From Devriesea agamarum (GTDB lineage: Bacteria; Actinomycetota; Actinomycetes; Actinomycetales; Dermabacteraceae), in the NCBI RefSeq assembly GCF_900070355.1, contig NZ_LN849456.1, positions 2,232,001 through 2,296,000 on the forward strand: a stretch of DNA of 64,000 bases, in the 5' to 3' direction. Positions 33,005 through 40,666 of the stretch are shown one piece after another; within the stretch, counting starts at the first letter, position 1; every line of letters begins with the position of its first letter. The position numbers were made by a program, and so were the translations under genes. The notes below the pieces were generated by a model. It worked only from the letters and a program-made list of their open reading frames with translations, did no database searches and was not told the DNA's origin.

Positions 33005-34750
33005 ATGGCACGCACCACACTCGCCCGTCTCATCGTCACCCAACTACGCGATCTCGGCGTGAAACGCATTTACGGACTGGTTGGAGACTCCCTAAACCCC
33101 GTGGTCGATGCCGTCCGCACCACCGACGGCATCGAATGGATTCACGTTCGCAACGAAGAGGCCGCAGCCTTCGCCGCAGGAGCCGAAGCACGGATCACCG
33201 GGCGCCTGGCAGTGTGCGCGGGATCCTGCGGTCCCGGTAACACCCACCTCATCCAAGGCCTATACGACGCCCACCGCGACGGAGCCCCAGTCTTAGCCAT
33301 CGCCTCGCACATCCCCAGCGGAAAGATCGGGACCGGATTCTTCCAGGAAACCCACCCCGAAAAACTCTTCGACGAGTGCTCGAATTTCTGCGAGATGGTG
33401 AACTCCGGAACCCACGGAGCAACCATGCTCCACATCGCCGCCCAAACGGCGCTGGCCACCAAAGGGGTCTCGGTCATGGTCCTGCCCGGCGATATCGCCG
33501 ACGAAGAAGTGGACGCCCCATTTGGCCACACCCTCGTTACCGATTTCGGCACAGTGCAACCCACTGCCTCAGGCGTAGGCGCACTCGCAGACCTGATCAA
33601 CGAGGCCCGGACGGTCACACTATTTGCTGGCGCCGGGGTCCGCGGTGCCCGCGACGAAGTCCTCGCCTTGGCAGAAAAAGTAAAGGCACCCATCGGCCAC
33701 GCGTTCGGCGGCAAAGAATGGATCCAATACGACAACCCCTTCGATGTCGGTATGTCGGGACTGCTTGGATACGGTGCCGCCTACGAAGCTATGCATGAAG
33801 CAGACCTGCTAATTCTGCTCGGTACCGACTTCCCGTACAGCGAGTTCCTTCCCTCTTCCAACGGCGGACCCAAAGTGGTCCAAATAGATACCGACGGTTC
33901 TCGGCTAGGCCGTCGGGTTCCCCTAGAGCTCGGGATACACGGCAACGTGGCGCTCACGGTGCAGGCGGTGCTGCCGCTCGTACACGAAAAAGCGGACCGC
34001 TCCTTCCTCAACAAGAAACTGAAGGAGCACTGCAAAGCCCTAGAAGGGGTCGTGAAGGCATACACCCGCAACGTCGAAAAGATGAAGCCCATTCACCCCG
34101 AGTATGTCGCGAGTGTGCTCGATGACCTCGCCCGCGATGACGCCGTATTTACCGTGGACACCGGAATGTGCAACGTGTGGGCCGCGCGCTACATCACCCC
34201 CGGACCACATCGGCGCGTCATCGGCTCCTGGCATCACGGAACCATGGCTAACGCCCTTCCGCAGGCCATCGGGGTTGCCGCTTCGCATCCCGAACGCCAG
34301 GTCATATCGATGTCCGGCGACGGTGGGCTCGGCATGCTCATGGGCGAGCTCCTGACCGTACGCCTGCACGATCTACCTGTGAAGATCGTAGTCTTCAACA
34401 ACTCAAGCCTCGGGATGGTCAAACTAGAGATGCTGGTCGAAGGCATCCCCGACTACGAAACCGACCATGCCGCCGTCGACTACGCCGCCATCGCCAACGG
34501 ATGCGGGATTCCATCCGTGCGGATCACCGATCCCAAACGCCTACCGGATGAGCTCGCAGCGGCCCTGAATACCCCCGGACCAATGCTGATCGACGTCGTA
34601 ACCGACCCCGACGCACTCTCCATGCCACCGAAGATTACCGCCCAACAGATCCGCGGTTTCGCCATGGCATCCACAAAAGTCCTGTTGACCGGCGGTGTCG
34701 GAAAGATGCTCGACATGGCGCGCTCGAACATTCGCAATATTCCTCGGTGA
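33005..34750 (+). CDS. poxB: Pyruvate dehydrogenase (quinone), PoxB type
   Basis: 581 aa, the normal length for PoxB. ThDP/FAD enzyme of the acetolactate-synthase superfamily. The N-terminal PYR domain has IYGLVGDSLNPVVDAV and the activating Glu in HVRNEEAAAFAAGAEA. GTGFFQETHPEKLFDECSNF is characteristic of PoxB. The central FAD-binding domain contains LAEKVKAPIGHAFGGKEWIQ, and the PP domain has SMSGDGGLGMLMGELLTV with VVFNNSSLGMVKLE (G-D-G-x(25)-N-N ThDP/Mg motif). It decarboxylates pyruvate to acetate and CO2, passing electrons to menaquinone at the membrane. The C-terminal helix that binds lipid (ARSNIRNIPR) is short here. Monocistronic. Confidence 0.95.
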   Translation: MARTTLARLIVTQLRDLGVKRIYGLVGDSLNPVVDAVRTTDGIEWIHVRNEEAAAFAAGAEARITGRLAVCAGSCGPGNTHLIQGLYDAHRDGAPVLAIASHIPSGKIGTGFFQETHPEKLFDECSNFCEMVNSGTHGATMLHIAAQTALATKGVSVMVLPGDIADEEVDAPFGHTLVTDFGTVQPTASGVGALADLINEARTVTLFAGAGVRGARDEVLALAEKVKAPIGHAFGGKEWIQYDNPFDVGMSGLLGYGAAYEAMHEADLLILLGTDFPYSEFLPSSNGGPKVVQIDTDGSRLGRRVPLELGIHGNVALTVQAVLPLVHEKADRSFLNKKLKEHCKALEGVVKAYTRNVEKMKPIHPEYVASVLDDLARDDAVFTVDTGMCNVWAARYITPGPHRRVIGSWHHGTMANALPQAIGVAASHPERQVISMSGDGGLGMLMGELLTVRLHDLPVKIVVFNNSSLGMVKLEMLVEGIPDYETDHAAVDYAAIANGCGIPSVRITDPKRLPDELAAALNTPGPMLIDVVTDPDALSMPPKITAQQIRGFAMASTKVLLTGGVGKMLDMARSNIRNIPR

Positions 34751-35142
34751 CAAGCAGCAATCCTCAGCGAGAGCCAGCCTCCCTACGTGAAAAGCAATGG
34801 TTCGCCACGAGAAGCTGACCAGGGCTCCTGCCTAAGACGTGGATCAGGGCTCCTGCCCTAAACCGCGGACCAGGGCTTTCGCACTGAGGATGCCGTCAAG
34901 GACGTCGCCGAGGACGTCGCCGAGAATACGCCGCGAAAAGGCTGGCCGGGGCGCGAGCTGAACGTCAAAAGCGAGCGCGCCCCGACCGGAGTCAAGATGT
35001 TCCATGCGTCCCACTTGACGTCGGTCCGTTAAGGAAAACCGGGTCGCTGCCGGGCTTAGAGTGATTTAGCCCGTTGTTTGGTGTGCGAAATCATGGGCCT
35101 TGCGACTGTACGGTTGCGCGGAGATCGGTAGAGTAATGAGGT
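34751..35142. other. Repeat-bearing spacer between poxB and the glycan operon
   Basis: Three degenerate 25-26-bp units begin at 34817, 34842 and 34868 (core ga(c/t)cagggct). A perfect 12-bp tandem, gacgtcgccgag, lies at 34901-34912 and 34913-34924. No gene is credible here. The second half probably holds the promoter of the long glycan operon; TAGAGT at 35129-35134 is a weak -10 candidate without a well-placed -35. Confidence 0.5.
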
Positions 35143-35205
35143 CAAACGCGTTGTAACGCCGTTTGGTGCCATCCCCACCCTAAGAAGCGTCACGCCGATG
35201 GCGTG
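35143..35205 (+). promoter_or_regulatory. Two inverted repeats in the leader of the glycan operon
   Basis: CAAACGCGTT (35143-35152) faces AACGCCGTTTG (35155-35165): ten pairs with one bulged C around GT. A second hairpin, CACGCC-gat-GGCGTG, lies at 35191-35205. Together they occupy the 100 bp before the GTG at 35242. The first resembles an operator; either could form an RNA structure controlling the operon. The SD AAGGAGA follows at 35225-35231. Confidence 0.5.
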
Positions 35206-35241
35206 AAGGCGCCAGGCTGACCTCAAGGAGATAGGGCGACC

Positions 35242-36849
35242 GTGACCATCGAAGACTTCTTCCGATTGACGCTGCGTCATATCGGAATACTGATCGGCTC
35301 GATAATCGTGTGCCTTGCGGCGTCATATGGGATGTTTTCCCTGCGCACGCCCGTCTATCAAGCTAGCGCCCTCGGCTACGTCTCGGCCAACGGAGGCACC
35401 GACAGCAACGGTAACCCGGTGACCCAGGCGAGCGGCAATATGCAGCTCCAGCAGGACAAAGCACAGTCCTACCTCCCGCTGTTCACCACCCGTGCCGTCG
35501 GTGAGGGAATTGTTAAGCGGCTGGACCTGGCCGATGCAAGCCCAGACGCTATCGCCGGATCCTTGAGTGTGACGGTTGCGCCGTCAGCACCCGTGATCAC
35601 GGTGACGGCCCCGGCAGCAACCCCCGAGCAAGCCCGCGATATCGCCAACGCGGCCGTAGAGTCAGCCGCCGCTGAAGCCCGGAAACTGGAAGTCGGCAGC
35701 GACAATCCCAATGCACGACCGATTGTGGCGCTCGTTCCATATCAGACGGCACTGACCCCCGGCGCCCCCGTGTCGCCAAATTTGAAGAGCTACCTCGGTG
35801 TCGGTCTGATCGTCGGAATCGTGCTTGGCTACGCCATCGCCTGGCTGCTACATCGCTCCGATACCCGCGTGCGGTCAGTGGAAGACGTCTCCAGCCACTT
35901 CGACCTTCCCGTGCTCGGCGTGATGCCAGCAATGAAAGATATGAAGCGCTCCGCCGGCGAAGCACTGCCGGAGCCCACCCACTTCGCCGTCAAAGAATCG
36001 ATCCGCAAACTACGCACAAACCTGCGGTACCTCAACGTCGATAATCCTCCCCGCGTGATCGTCGTGACCTCGGCAATTCCCGCCGAAGGTAAATCCACCG
36101 TGGCAGGTAACCTCGCCCGAGTGCTCGCCCGGTCCGGGCAGAAAACCCTGCTGATCGACGCCGATCTTCGTCGCCCCGTCGTGTACGAAGAATTCGGACT
36201 CGACGGCTCTCTCGGACTGACCCAGCTGCTGTCCGGCGCTGCAGGGCTCGACGACTGCCTGATCCCGTCGAACGTGCCGAACCTTCAGGTACTGCCCGCC
36301 GGTCAGATCCCGCCGAACCCCAGTGAATTGCTGGGCTCCCACCGCATGGAATCCCTGCTGCGCGAACTGCGCAAAGAGTACTTCATCGTGATTGACGCGC
36401 CCCCGATCCTCCCCGTGACCGACGGTGTGCTGCTAGCCCGCCACGCCGACGGCGCCATCCTCGTGATCGGAGCCGGTAAAGCCCGGCGCGAAGTGCTCAA
36501 GCGTGCGGTGGATCAGCTGCGCACCGTGGACGCCAAAGTCCTCGGCGCGGTCATCAACCAGGCCTCCACCAAGTTCGTGAAACGTCTCGCGTACGGCGAC
36601 GCCGAATACGGCTATGGCGTCTACGGTTACAGTGCCTACGGTTACGGCTCCGGGTACGTTAAAGGCTCAGGCCGCAAGCGGGGCGGATCCGATTCCCACG
36701 CGGAAACCGATGTTGAAGTGATTCCCGAGGTGGAACCAGTTCTCGCCGCAGAGGCCGGATCGGAGCATCGTCGGGCCAGCGGACGTCGTGCCGATGTCTC
36801 AGCGCGAGCCACCCATGCCCGGCCCAGTACGGACAGCACCGAGGTTTAA
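35242..36849 (+). CDS. Wzz/Wzc-type polysaccharide co-polymerase and tyrosine autokinase
   Basis: 535 aa from GTG 35242 with SD AAGGAGA. The N-terminal Wzz domain has a membrane helix at about 12-31 (HIGILIGSIIVCLAASYGMF), a periplasmic part with TVTAPAATPEQARDIANAA, and a second helix near 178-198. The cytosolic BY-kinase domain shows Walker A SAIPAEGKSTVAGNLA (about 277-292), Walker A' LLIDADLRRP and Walker B FIVIDAPPILPVTDG. A tyrosine cluster of eight Tyr (YGDAEYGYGVYGYSAYGYGS, residues about 451-472) is the autophosphorylation tail. It is followed by a further basic/acidic tail, longer than in most kinases. The fused form is typical of actinobacteria. It controls polymer length and export as the first gene of the operon. 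No CpsB/PHP-type phosphatase is in the window. Confidence 0.94.
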   Translation: MTIEDFFRLTLRHIGILIGSIIVCLAASYGMFSLRTPVYQASALGYVSANGGTDSNGNPVTQASGNMQLQQDKAQSYLPLFTTRAVGEGIVKRLDLADASPDAIAGSLSVTVAPSAPVITVTAPAATPEQARDIANAAVESAAAEARKLEVGSDNPNARPIVALVPYQTALTPGAPVSPNLKSYLGVGLIVGIVLGYAIAWLLHRSDTRVRSVEDVSSHFDLPVLGVMPAMKDMKRSAGEALPEPTHFAVKESIRKLRTNLRYLNVDNPPRVIVVTSAIPAEGKSTVAGNLARVLARSGQKTLLIDADLRRPVVYEEFGLDGSLGLTQLLSGAAGLDDCLIPSNVPNLQVLPAGQIPPNPSELLGSHRMESLLRELRKEYFIVIDAPPILPVTDGVLLARHADGAILVIGAGKARREVLKRAVDQLRTVDAKVLGAVINQASTKFVKRLAYGDAEYGYGVYGYSAYGYGSGYVKGSGRKRGGSDSHAETDVEVIPEVEPVLAAEAGSEHRRASGRRADVSARATHARPSTDSTEV

Positions 36850-36850
36850 C

Positions 36851-37756
36851 GTGGACATTACGGTGATCGTGCCCGTATACGGCCCGGCTGACGAAGCCCT
36901 ACCCCTGCTTCGGGCGGTCGCCCACACCAATCCGCCGGTGCGCACGATCGTCGTAGACGACGCCTCCCCGGTTCCTGTCAACAGCCATGAACTGCCGGCA
37001 TCGGTTGAGATCGTGCGGCGAGACCGCAACGGTGGATTCGGGGCGGCGGTCAACACCGGACTCAACCTGGTGCGCACCACATACGCCCTGGTTCTGAACT
37101 CCGACCTGACGATCCCAGACGGTTTCATTCCGAACCTTCTGGCGCACGCGAGCCCATTTCAGCCCGCCGTGATCGGGCCACGGGCCGTTGACCCGCACGG
37201 GCGCTCCGCATATTCGGGCCGCTATTGGACCACCACCAGACAGCAGGTGATCGAATGGCTGGTCCCGCTTGCTTCTCAACGCCACCGCGCGGTACTCCAC
37301 GAAGCCGTGGGACACGACGTTCGGGCAGACCGCGCCCACGGACTGGTCCCGGTTGACTGGGTATCCGGTTGTGCCATGCTGCTGCCCGTGGAACAGGTGC
37401 GTGAGGTGGGCGGGTTCGACGAGGAGTACTTCATGTACTGCGAAGAAGTCGACCTGCAAAAGCGGCTGGCTGAGCGCGGGGTTCCCGCGCTCTTAGATGC
37501 AGATCTGACCGTGGTGCATGAAGGAGGAGGCTCCTCCAGCTCTGAACGGCGCCGACGCTGGCTAGTCGCAGCCCGGGATCGGTACGCCCGCAAATTTGGT
37601 CGGCCTCGTCTGCTTCGGCTCGGTCTGCTGAGTGCGACCGGAGTGAATCTGCTGTGGAATCTCGGGCGGCGAGCAGCGGGCCGCGCCGTGGATCCGCTGG
37701 CGGTCGCACGCTTCGAGGTGTCTCTCGTGCGCGAAGCGGCAAGGAGTGCCCGGTGA
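36851..37756 (+). CDS. Family 2 glycosyltransferase (rhamnosyltransferase-like)
   Basis: 301 aa from GTG 36851, one base after the kinase stop, with SD-like gagg at 36841-36844. The GT-A fold starts MDITVIVPVYGPADEALPLL, with nucleotide-binding IVVDDASPVPV, NGGFGAAVNTGLN and the D-x-D-like YALVLNSDLTIPDGFIP. DWVSGCAMLLPVEQVREVGG and FMYCEEVDLQKRLAERG are typical of rhamnosyl/galactofuranosyl-transferase-like GT2s. A cytosolic enzyme, it probably adds a sugar to the lipid-linked repeat unit. Donor and linkage cannot be told. Confidence 0.93.
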   Translation: MDITVIVPVYGPADEALPLLRAVAHTNPPVRTIVVDDASPVPVNSHELPASVEIVRRDRNGGFGAAVNTGLNLVRTTYALVLNSDLTIPDGFIPNLLAHASPFQPAVIGPRAVDPHGRSAYSGRYWTTTRQQVIEWLVPLASQRHRAVLHEAVGHDVRADRAHGLVPVDWVSGCAMLLPVEQVREVGGFDEEYFMYCEEVDLQKRLAERGVPALLDADLTVVHEGGGSSSSERRRRWLVAARDRYARKFGRPRLLRLGLLSATGVNLLWNLGRRAAGRAVDPLAVARFEVSLVREAARSAR

Positions 37757-38772
37757 CAACGACGCGACGGCTCATGCTGGTCACGCCAAACTTTCATGGA
37801 TACTGGCGCAGTATTCACGAGGCGTTAGAACGGATCGGGCACCAGGTAGTAACAATCCGCTACGACGAATACGCCGGGGTCGCAGACAAAGTGCGGCTCA
37901 AGCTCGCGGTGGAATTGCCGGAGCGGCTGGGAGCGCACTCTGCGAGAGTGGCCGAACGCAGGCGTATCACAGCCCGGGTGCGGCTGGCAGTGCAGACAGT
38001 GCGCCCCGACGGCATCATCGTGATTAAAGGTGACCTGCTGGATGACACCTTCTGGCAGCTGCTGGATGAGCATCGCATCCCGCGCATCCTGTGGCTCTAC
38101 GACGACCTGCACCGACACGACTACACCACGGAATTCTTGCGCCACATCGGGCCGGTGCTGTCCTACTCCGCGCAAGAAACCGAGATGCTACGCGCTGAGC
38201 ACGGTGTGGATGCCACCTTCATTCCCAATGCGTTTGACCCCTACCGCGCTGAACCAGCTACTCAGCGCACAGGTGAGATCGTGTTTGTCGGCGCCAGCTA
38301 TCCGAACCGAGTCGAGCTATTAGAAGGCCTAGCGCAGCGAGGACAACCAGTCCATGTGTGGGGGAGGGACTTCTCCCGGCACCCCCTGGACCGACTGCGC
38401 ACCTGGTCCTGGTCTCGTCCAGCGCTTGAGGCCTCGCGCGATGTGCCCTTAGACGAGGCATACCGGATCGGGTCCCGCGCCGCCGCGGCAGTCAACATCC
38501 ACGGACTGCAAACGGGCCACGCCATGCGTACCTTTGAAGTGCCCGGTATGGCAGGGGTGCTGCTCGTCGATCGCGACGACGTGGCGGACTTCTACGACGT
38601 CGGCGAGGAAGTCGCGGTATGGCACAGCATTGACGAGTTAGATGACCTGTGCACCCGTGCCCGGACAGACCGACCCTGGGCAGACGGGCTCCGTGAACGA
38701 GGCCGGCGTCGAACCCTTGCCGAGCACACCTTTGATCACCGGATGCGGAAGGTGGATGAGCTATGGGACTGA
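37753..38772 (+). CDS. CgeB-like GT-B glycosyltransferase
   Basis: 339 aa from GTG 37753, overlapping the previous stop (GTGA), with SD AAGGAG at 37741-37746. The N-terminus MTTTRRLMLVTPNFHGYWRS gives the first Rossmann domain. IVFVGASYPNRVELLEGLAQ and WGRDFSRHPL lead into the C-terminal nucleotide-binding domain. VNIHGLQTGHAMRTFEVPGM matches the CgeB/spore-protein-like GT1 family motif (N-x-x-x-x-R-x-F-E-x-x-x). A DLHRHDYTTEFLRHIGPVLS segment is also typical. Probable sugar transferase in the surface-glycan pathway; substrate unknown. Confidence 0.86.
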   Translation: MTTTRRLMLVTPNFHGYWRSIHEALERIGHQVVTIRYDEYAGVADKVRLKLAVELPERLGAHSARVAERRRITARVRLAVQTVRPDGIIVIKGDLLDDTFWQLLDEHRIPRILWLYDDLHRHDYTTEFLRHIGPVLSYSAQETEMLRAEHGVDATFIPNAFDPYRAEPATQRTGEIVFVGASYPNRVELLEGLAQRGQPVHVWGRDFSRHPLDRLRTWSWSRPALEASRDVPLDEAYRIGSRAAAAVNIHGLQTGHAMRTFEVPGMAGVLLVDRDDVADFYDVGEEVAVWHSIDELDDLCTRARTDRPWADGLRERGRRRTLAEHTFDHRMRKVDELWD

Positions 38773-39959
38773 ACCACCCCCGGGATATGGACGCGTGGCG
38801 ACGATGGGAGGCGTCCCGACATCGTCTGCGGCGGGCTAAACACGCGCTCGCCGATCGTGTACGCCGTTCGGAAGCAGATCGCGCACCAGCCCGCTGGCAA
38901 GTGTTTACCCGCGAAGGAGTCGGTGCTCCCATCCTGGTGGCAATTGACTCCCTGACACCAACCTCGAAGGCTGCGCTGCTGGACTCCCTGGCATACCTGC
39001 GCTCGGGCGTGCTGGTGGTGGCCCCCGCAACCCTTCCGCTAAACCGCGCCCTGGCCGATGCAGCGGGCGGACAGCGACCCACCTCCCACCTCATCGACGC
39101 CACCCCCGAAGAGCTCGCGGCAGCCGTTGACCAGGCCGGAGGAGCCAAAGCGGTCGTCTCCCTGGGGCACCACCTTCCGGTGGGGGAGCTCGTGCACAAC
39201 CTCGCCCGCTCCCGATCATGGCCGTCATACGTGGTGCAACACGGTGCGCTCACCCCGTACACGCCGCCTCTGCCGCAGGACACCACCCTGCTGGCCTGGT
39301 CCGCAGCCGACGCTGACTTCTGGACGGTAGGGCGCCACGATGTGCGCAGTGTGGTGGTCGGTTCCCAACTGCTGTGGCAGGCCGGTCACCGCCCGCATGA
39401 AGGATGGATCGGTGAAGCCCCGGTATTCCTCGGGCAGATGCACGGCATCGAACTTCCGCGTCGGCTCATGGGACGCGCCGCCTTGCGGTTTTGCCGCGAT
39501 AACGACGCCGCCTACCGCCCCCACCCCTCAGAAAAAGACATCGCCTCCCGGCTGCGTCTGGACATGTGGAAACGGTTCGGACTACAAATCGCCCCCACCG
39601 ACGTGCCACTCAGCAAACTCGACCGCCCCGTAGTGGCCGTGTTCTCCACGGGAGTGTTGGAATCTGCGGCACGCGGCATCGCCTCGTGGGTGTATTGCCC
39701 CGGCGCACCTGCGTGGGTGCGCGAGTTCTGGGACCGATACAACATGCGCGCTTGGGGCGGTGAACCCACTTCCGCCCCAGTGATCCCCGAAGATGAGCCC
39801 GCGGTCAGCGTCGCCCAGATCCTGGATGGTCCCGAAGCGCTGGATACGCATCGGACATCTGGGCAGGATATAATGGTCGATCAGGGCAAAAGAGGTGAGT
39901 CCGTGTCGAACGGGCCCTCCGGGCGCGGGCAACGGCCCGCCGGAAAGGACCAAGCGTGA
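38763..39959 (+). CDS. Polysialyltransferase/KpsS-like GT-B protein, candidate nonulosonate transferase
   Basis: 398 aa from ATG 38763, overlapping the previous stop by 10 bp. Not a standard GT family by eye. Three features resemble bacterial polysialyltransferase, CDP-glycerol-type and KpsC/S-like enzymes: VVQHGALTPYTPPLP (a nucleotide-side loop), AYRPHPSEKDIASRL (the H-P motif that binds the CMP phosphate) and VAVFSTGVLESAARGIASWV (the S/T motif followed by the helix dipole). It lies directly upstream of the NeuA-type and NeuB-type genes, so it is a good candidate for the enzyme using the CMP-nonulosonate. The first 50 residues are rich in Arg, and a disordered C-terminus ends the protein (GPSGRGQRPAGKDQA). 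The assignment is inferential. Confidence 0.6.
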   Translation: MGLNHPRDMDAWRRWEASRHRLRRAKHALADRVRRSEADRAPARWQVFTREGVGAPILVAIDSLTPTSKAALLDSLAYLRSGVLVVAPATLPLNRALADAAGGQRPTSHLIDATPEELAAAVDQAGGAKAVVSLGHHLPVGELVHNLARSRSWPSYVVQHGALTPYTPPLPQDTTLLAWSAADADFWTVGRHDVRSVVVGSQLLWQAGHRPHEGWIGEAPVFLGQMHGIELPRRLMGRAALRFCRDNDAAYRPHPSEKDIASRLRLDMWKRFGLQIAPTDVPLSKLDRPVVAVFSTGVLESAARGIASWVYCPGAPAWVREFWDRYNMRAWGGEPTSAPVIPEDEPAVSVAQILDGPEALDTHRTSGQDIMVDQGKRGESVSNGPSGRGQRPAGKDQA

Positions 39960-40666
39960 CGATCCTCGTCGTGATCCCCGCCCGCGGCGGGTCCAAGGGC
40001 ATACCCCGCAAAAACCTTCTGCCAGTTGGGGGTAGGCCCCTGATCGCATGGACGATCGAGCAGTGCCTAGCGGCGGCCCCAGCAAGTGATCTACTGGTCA
40101 CGGTCTCCACCGAAGACACCGAAATCGCGAACGTCGCCCGAGCCCACGGCGCGCATGTCATCCAACGCCCCGCCGACCTCGCGCAGGACACCACCCCGAC
40201 CGAACCGGTGATCCTGCACGCCATGGACGTGGCCGAATCTCAGGGCATCGACCTGGAAGCGGTCATGTTGCTGCAAGCCACCTCACCGGTGCGGCTTCCC
40301 GGAACCCTAGATCGGGCGGTAGCCCAATTCCGCGACACGGGCTGTGACAGTTTGGTCGGTGTGCTGCCAGAGTCGCCATTCTTCTGGCATCTGCCAGAGA
40401 GCGACGGTCAGCAGCCCCGCGCCGACTACGACTGGACGGCTCGACCGCGTCGCCAGGAACTCACCCCGCATCAGCTCACCTATTTCGAGAACGGCAGCCT
40501 GTATATCACCTCCCCCCGCATCTACCGCGAGCAGAAAAACAGGATCGGCGGCCAGATCTCGCTGTTCGTGCTGGATGAACTCGAAGGCGTCGACATTGAT
40601 ACCCCGGCGGATATCGCCGCCGCCGAACAAATGCTTGCTCGCACAGGATGGAACCCCGCCTCATGA
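39956..40666 (+). CDS. neuA: NeuA-type CMP-nonulosonate cytidylyltransferase
   Basis: 236 aa from GTG 39956, overlapping the previous stop. VIPARGGSKGIPRKNLLPVG is the CMP-sialic acid synthetase CTP-binding signature with Arg/Lys. VTVSTEDTEIANVARAHGA, QRPADLAQDTTPTEPVILHA and VMLLQATSPVR (Q-x-T-S-P) are all typical. ENGSLYITSPRIYRE and ELEGVDIDTPADIAAAEQML complete the fold, with the last Asp residues as metal ligands. The enzyme activates a nine-carbon acidic sugar (sialic, legionaminic or related) with CTP. Sequence alone does not decide which sugar. It overlaps the NeuB-type fusion gene downstream. Confidence 0.9.
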   Translation: MTILVVIPARGGSKGIPRKNLLPVGGRPLIAWTIEQCLAAAPASDLLVTVSTEDTEIANVARAHGAHVIQRPADLAQDTTPTEPVILHAMDVAESQGIDLEAVMLLQATSPVRLPGTLDRAVAQFRDTGCDSLVGVLPESPFFWHLPESDGQQPRADYDWTARPRRQELTPHQLTYFENGSLYITSPRIYREQKNRIGGQISLFVLDELEGVDIDTPADIAAAEQMLARTGWNPAS

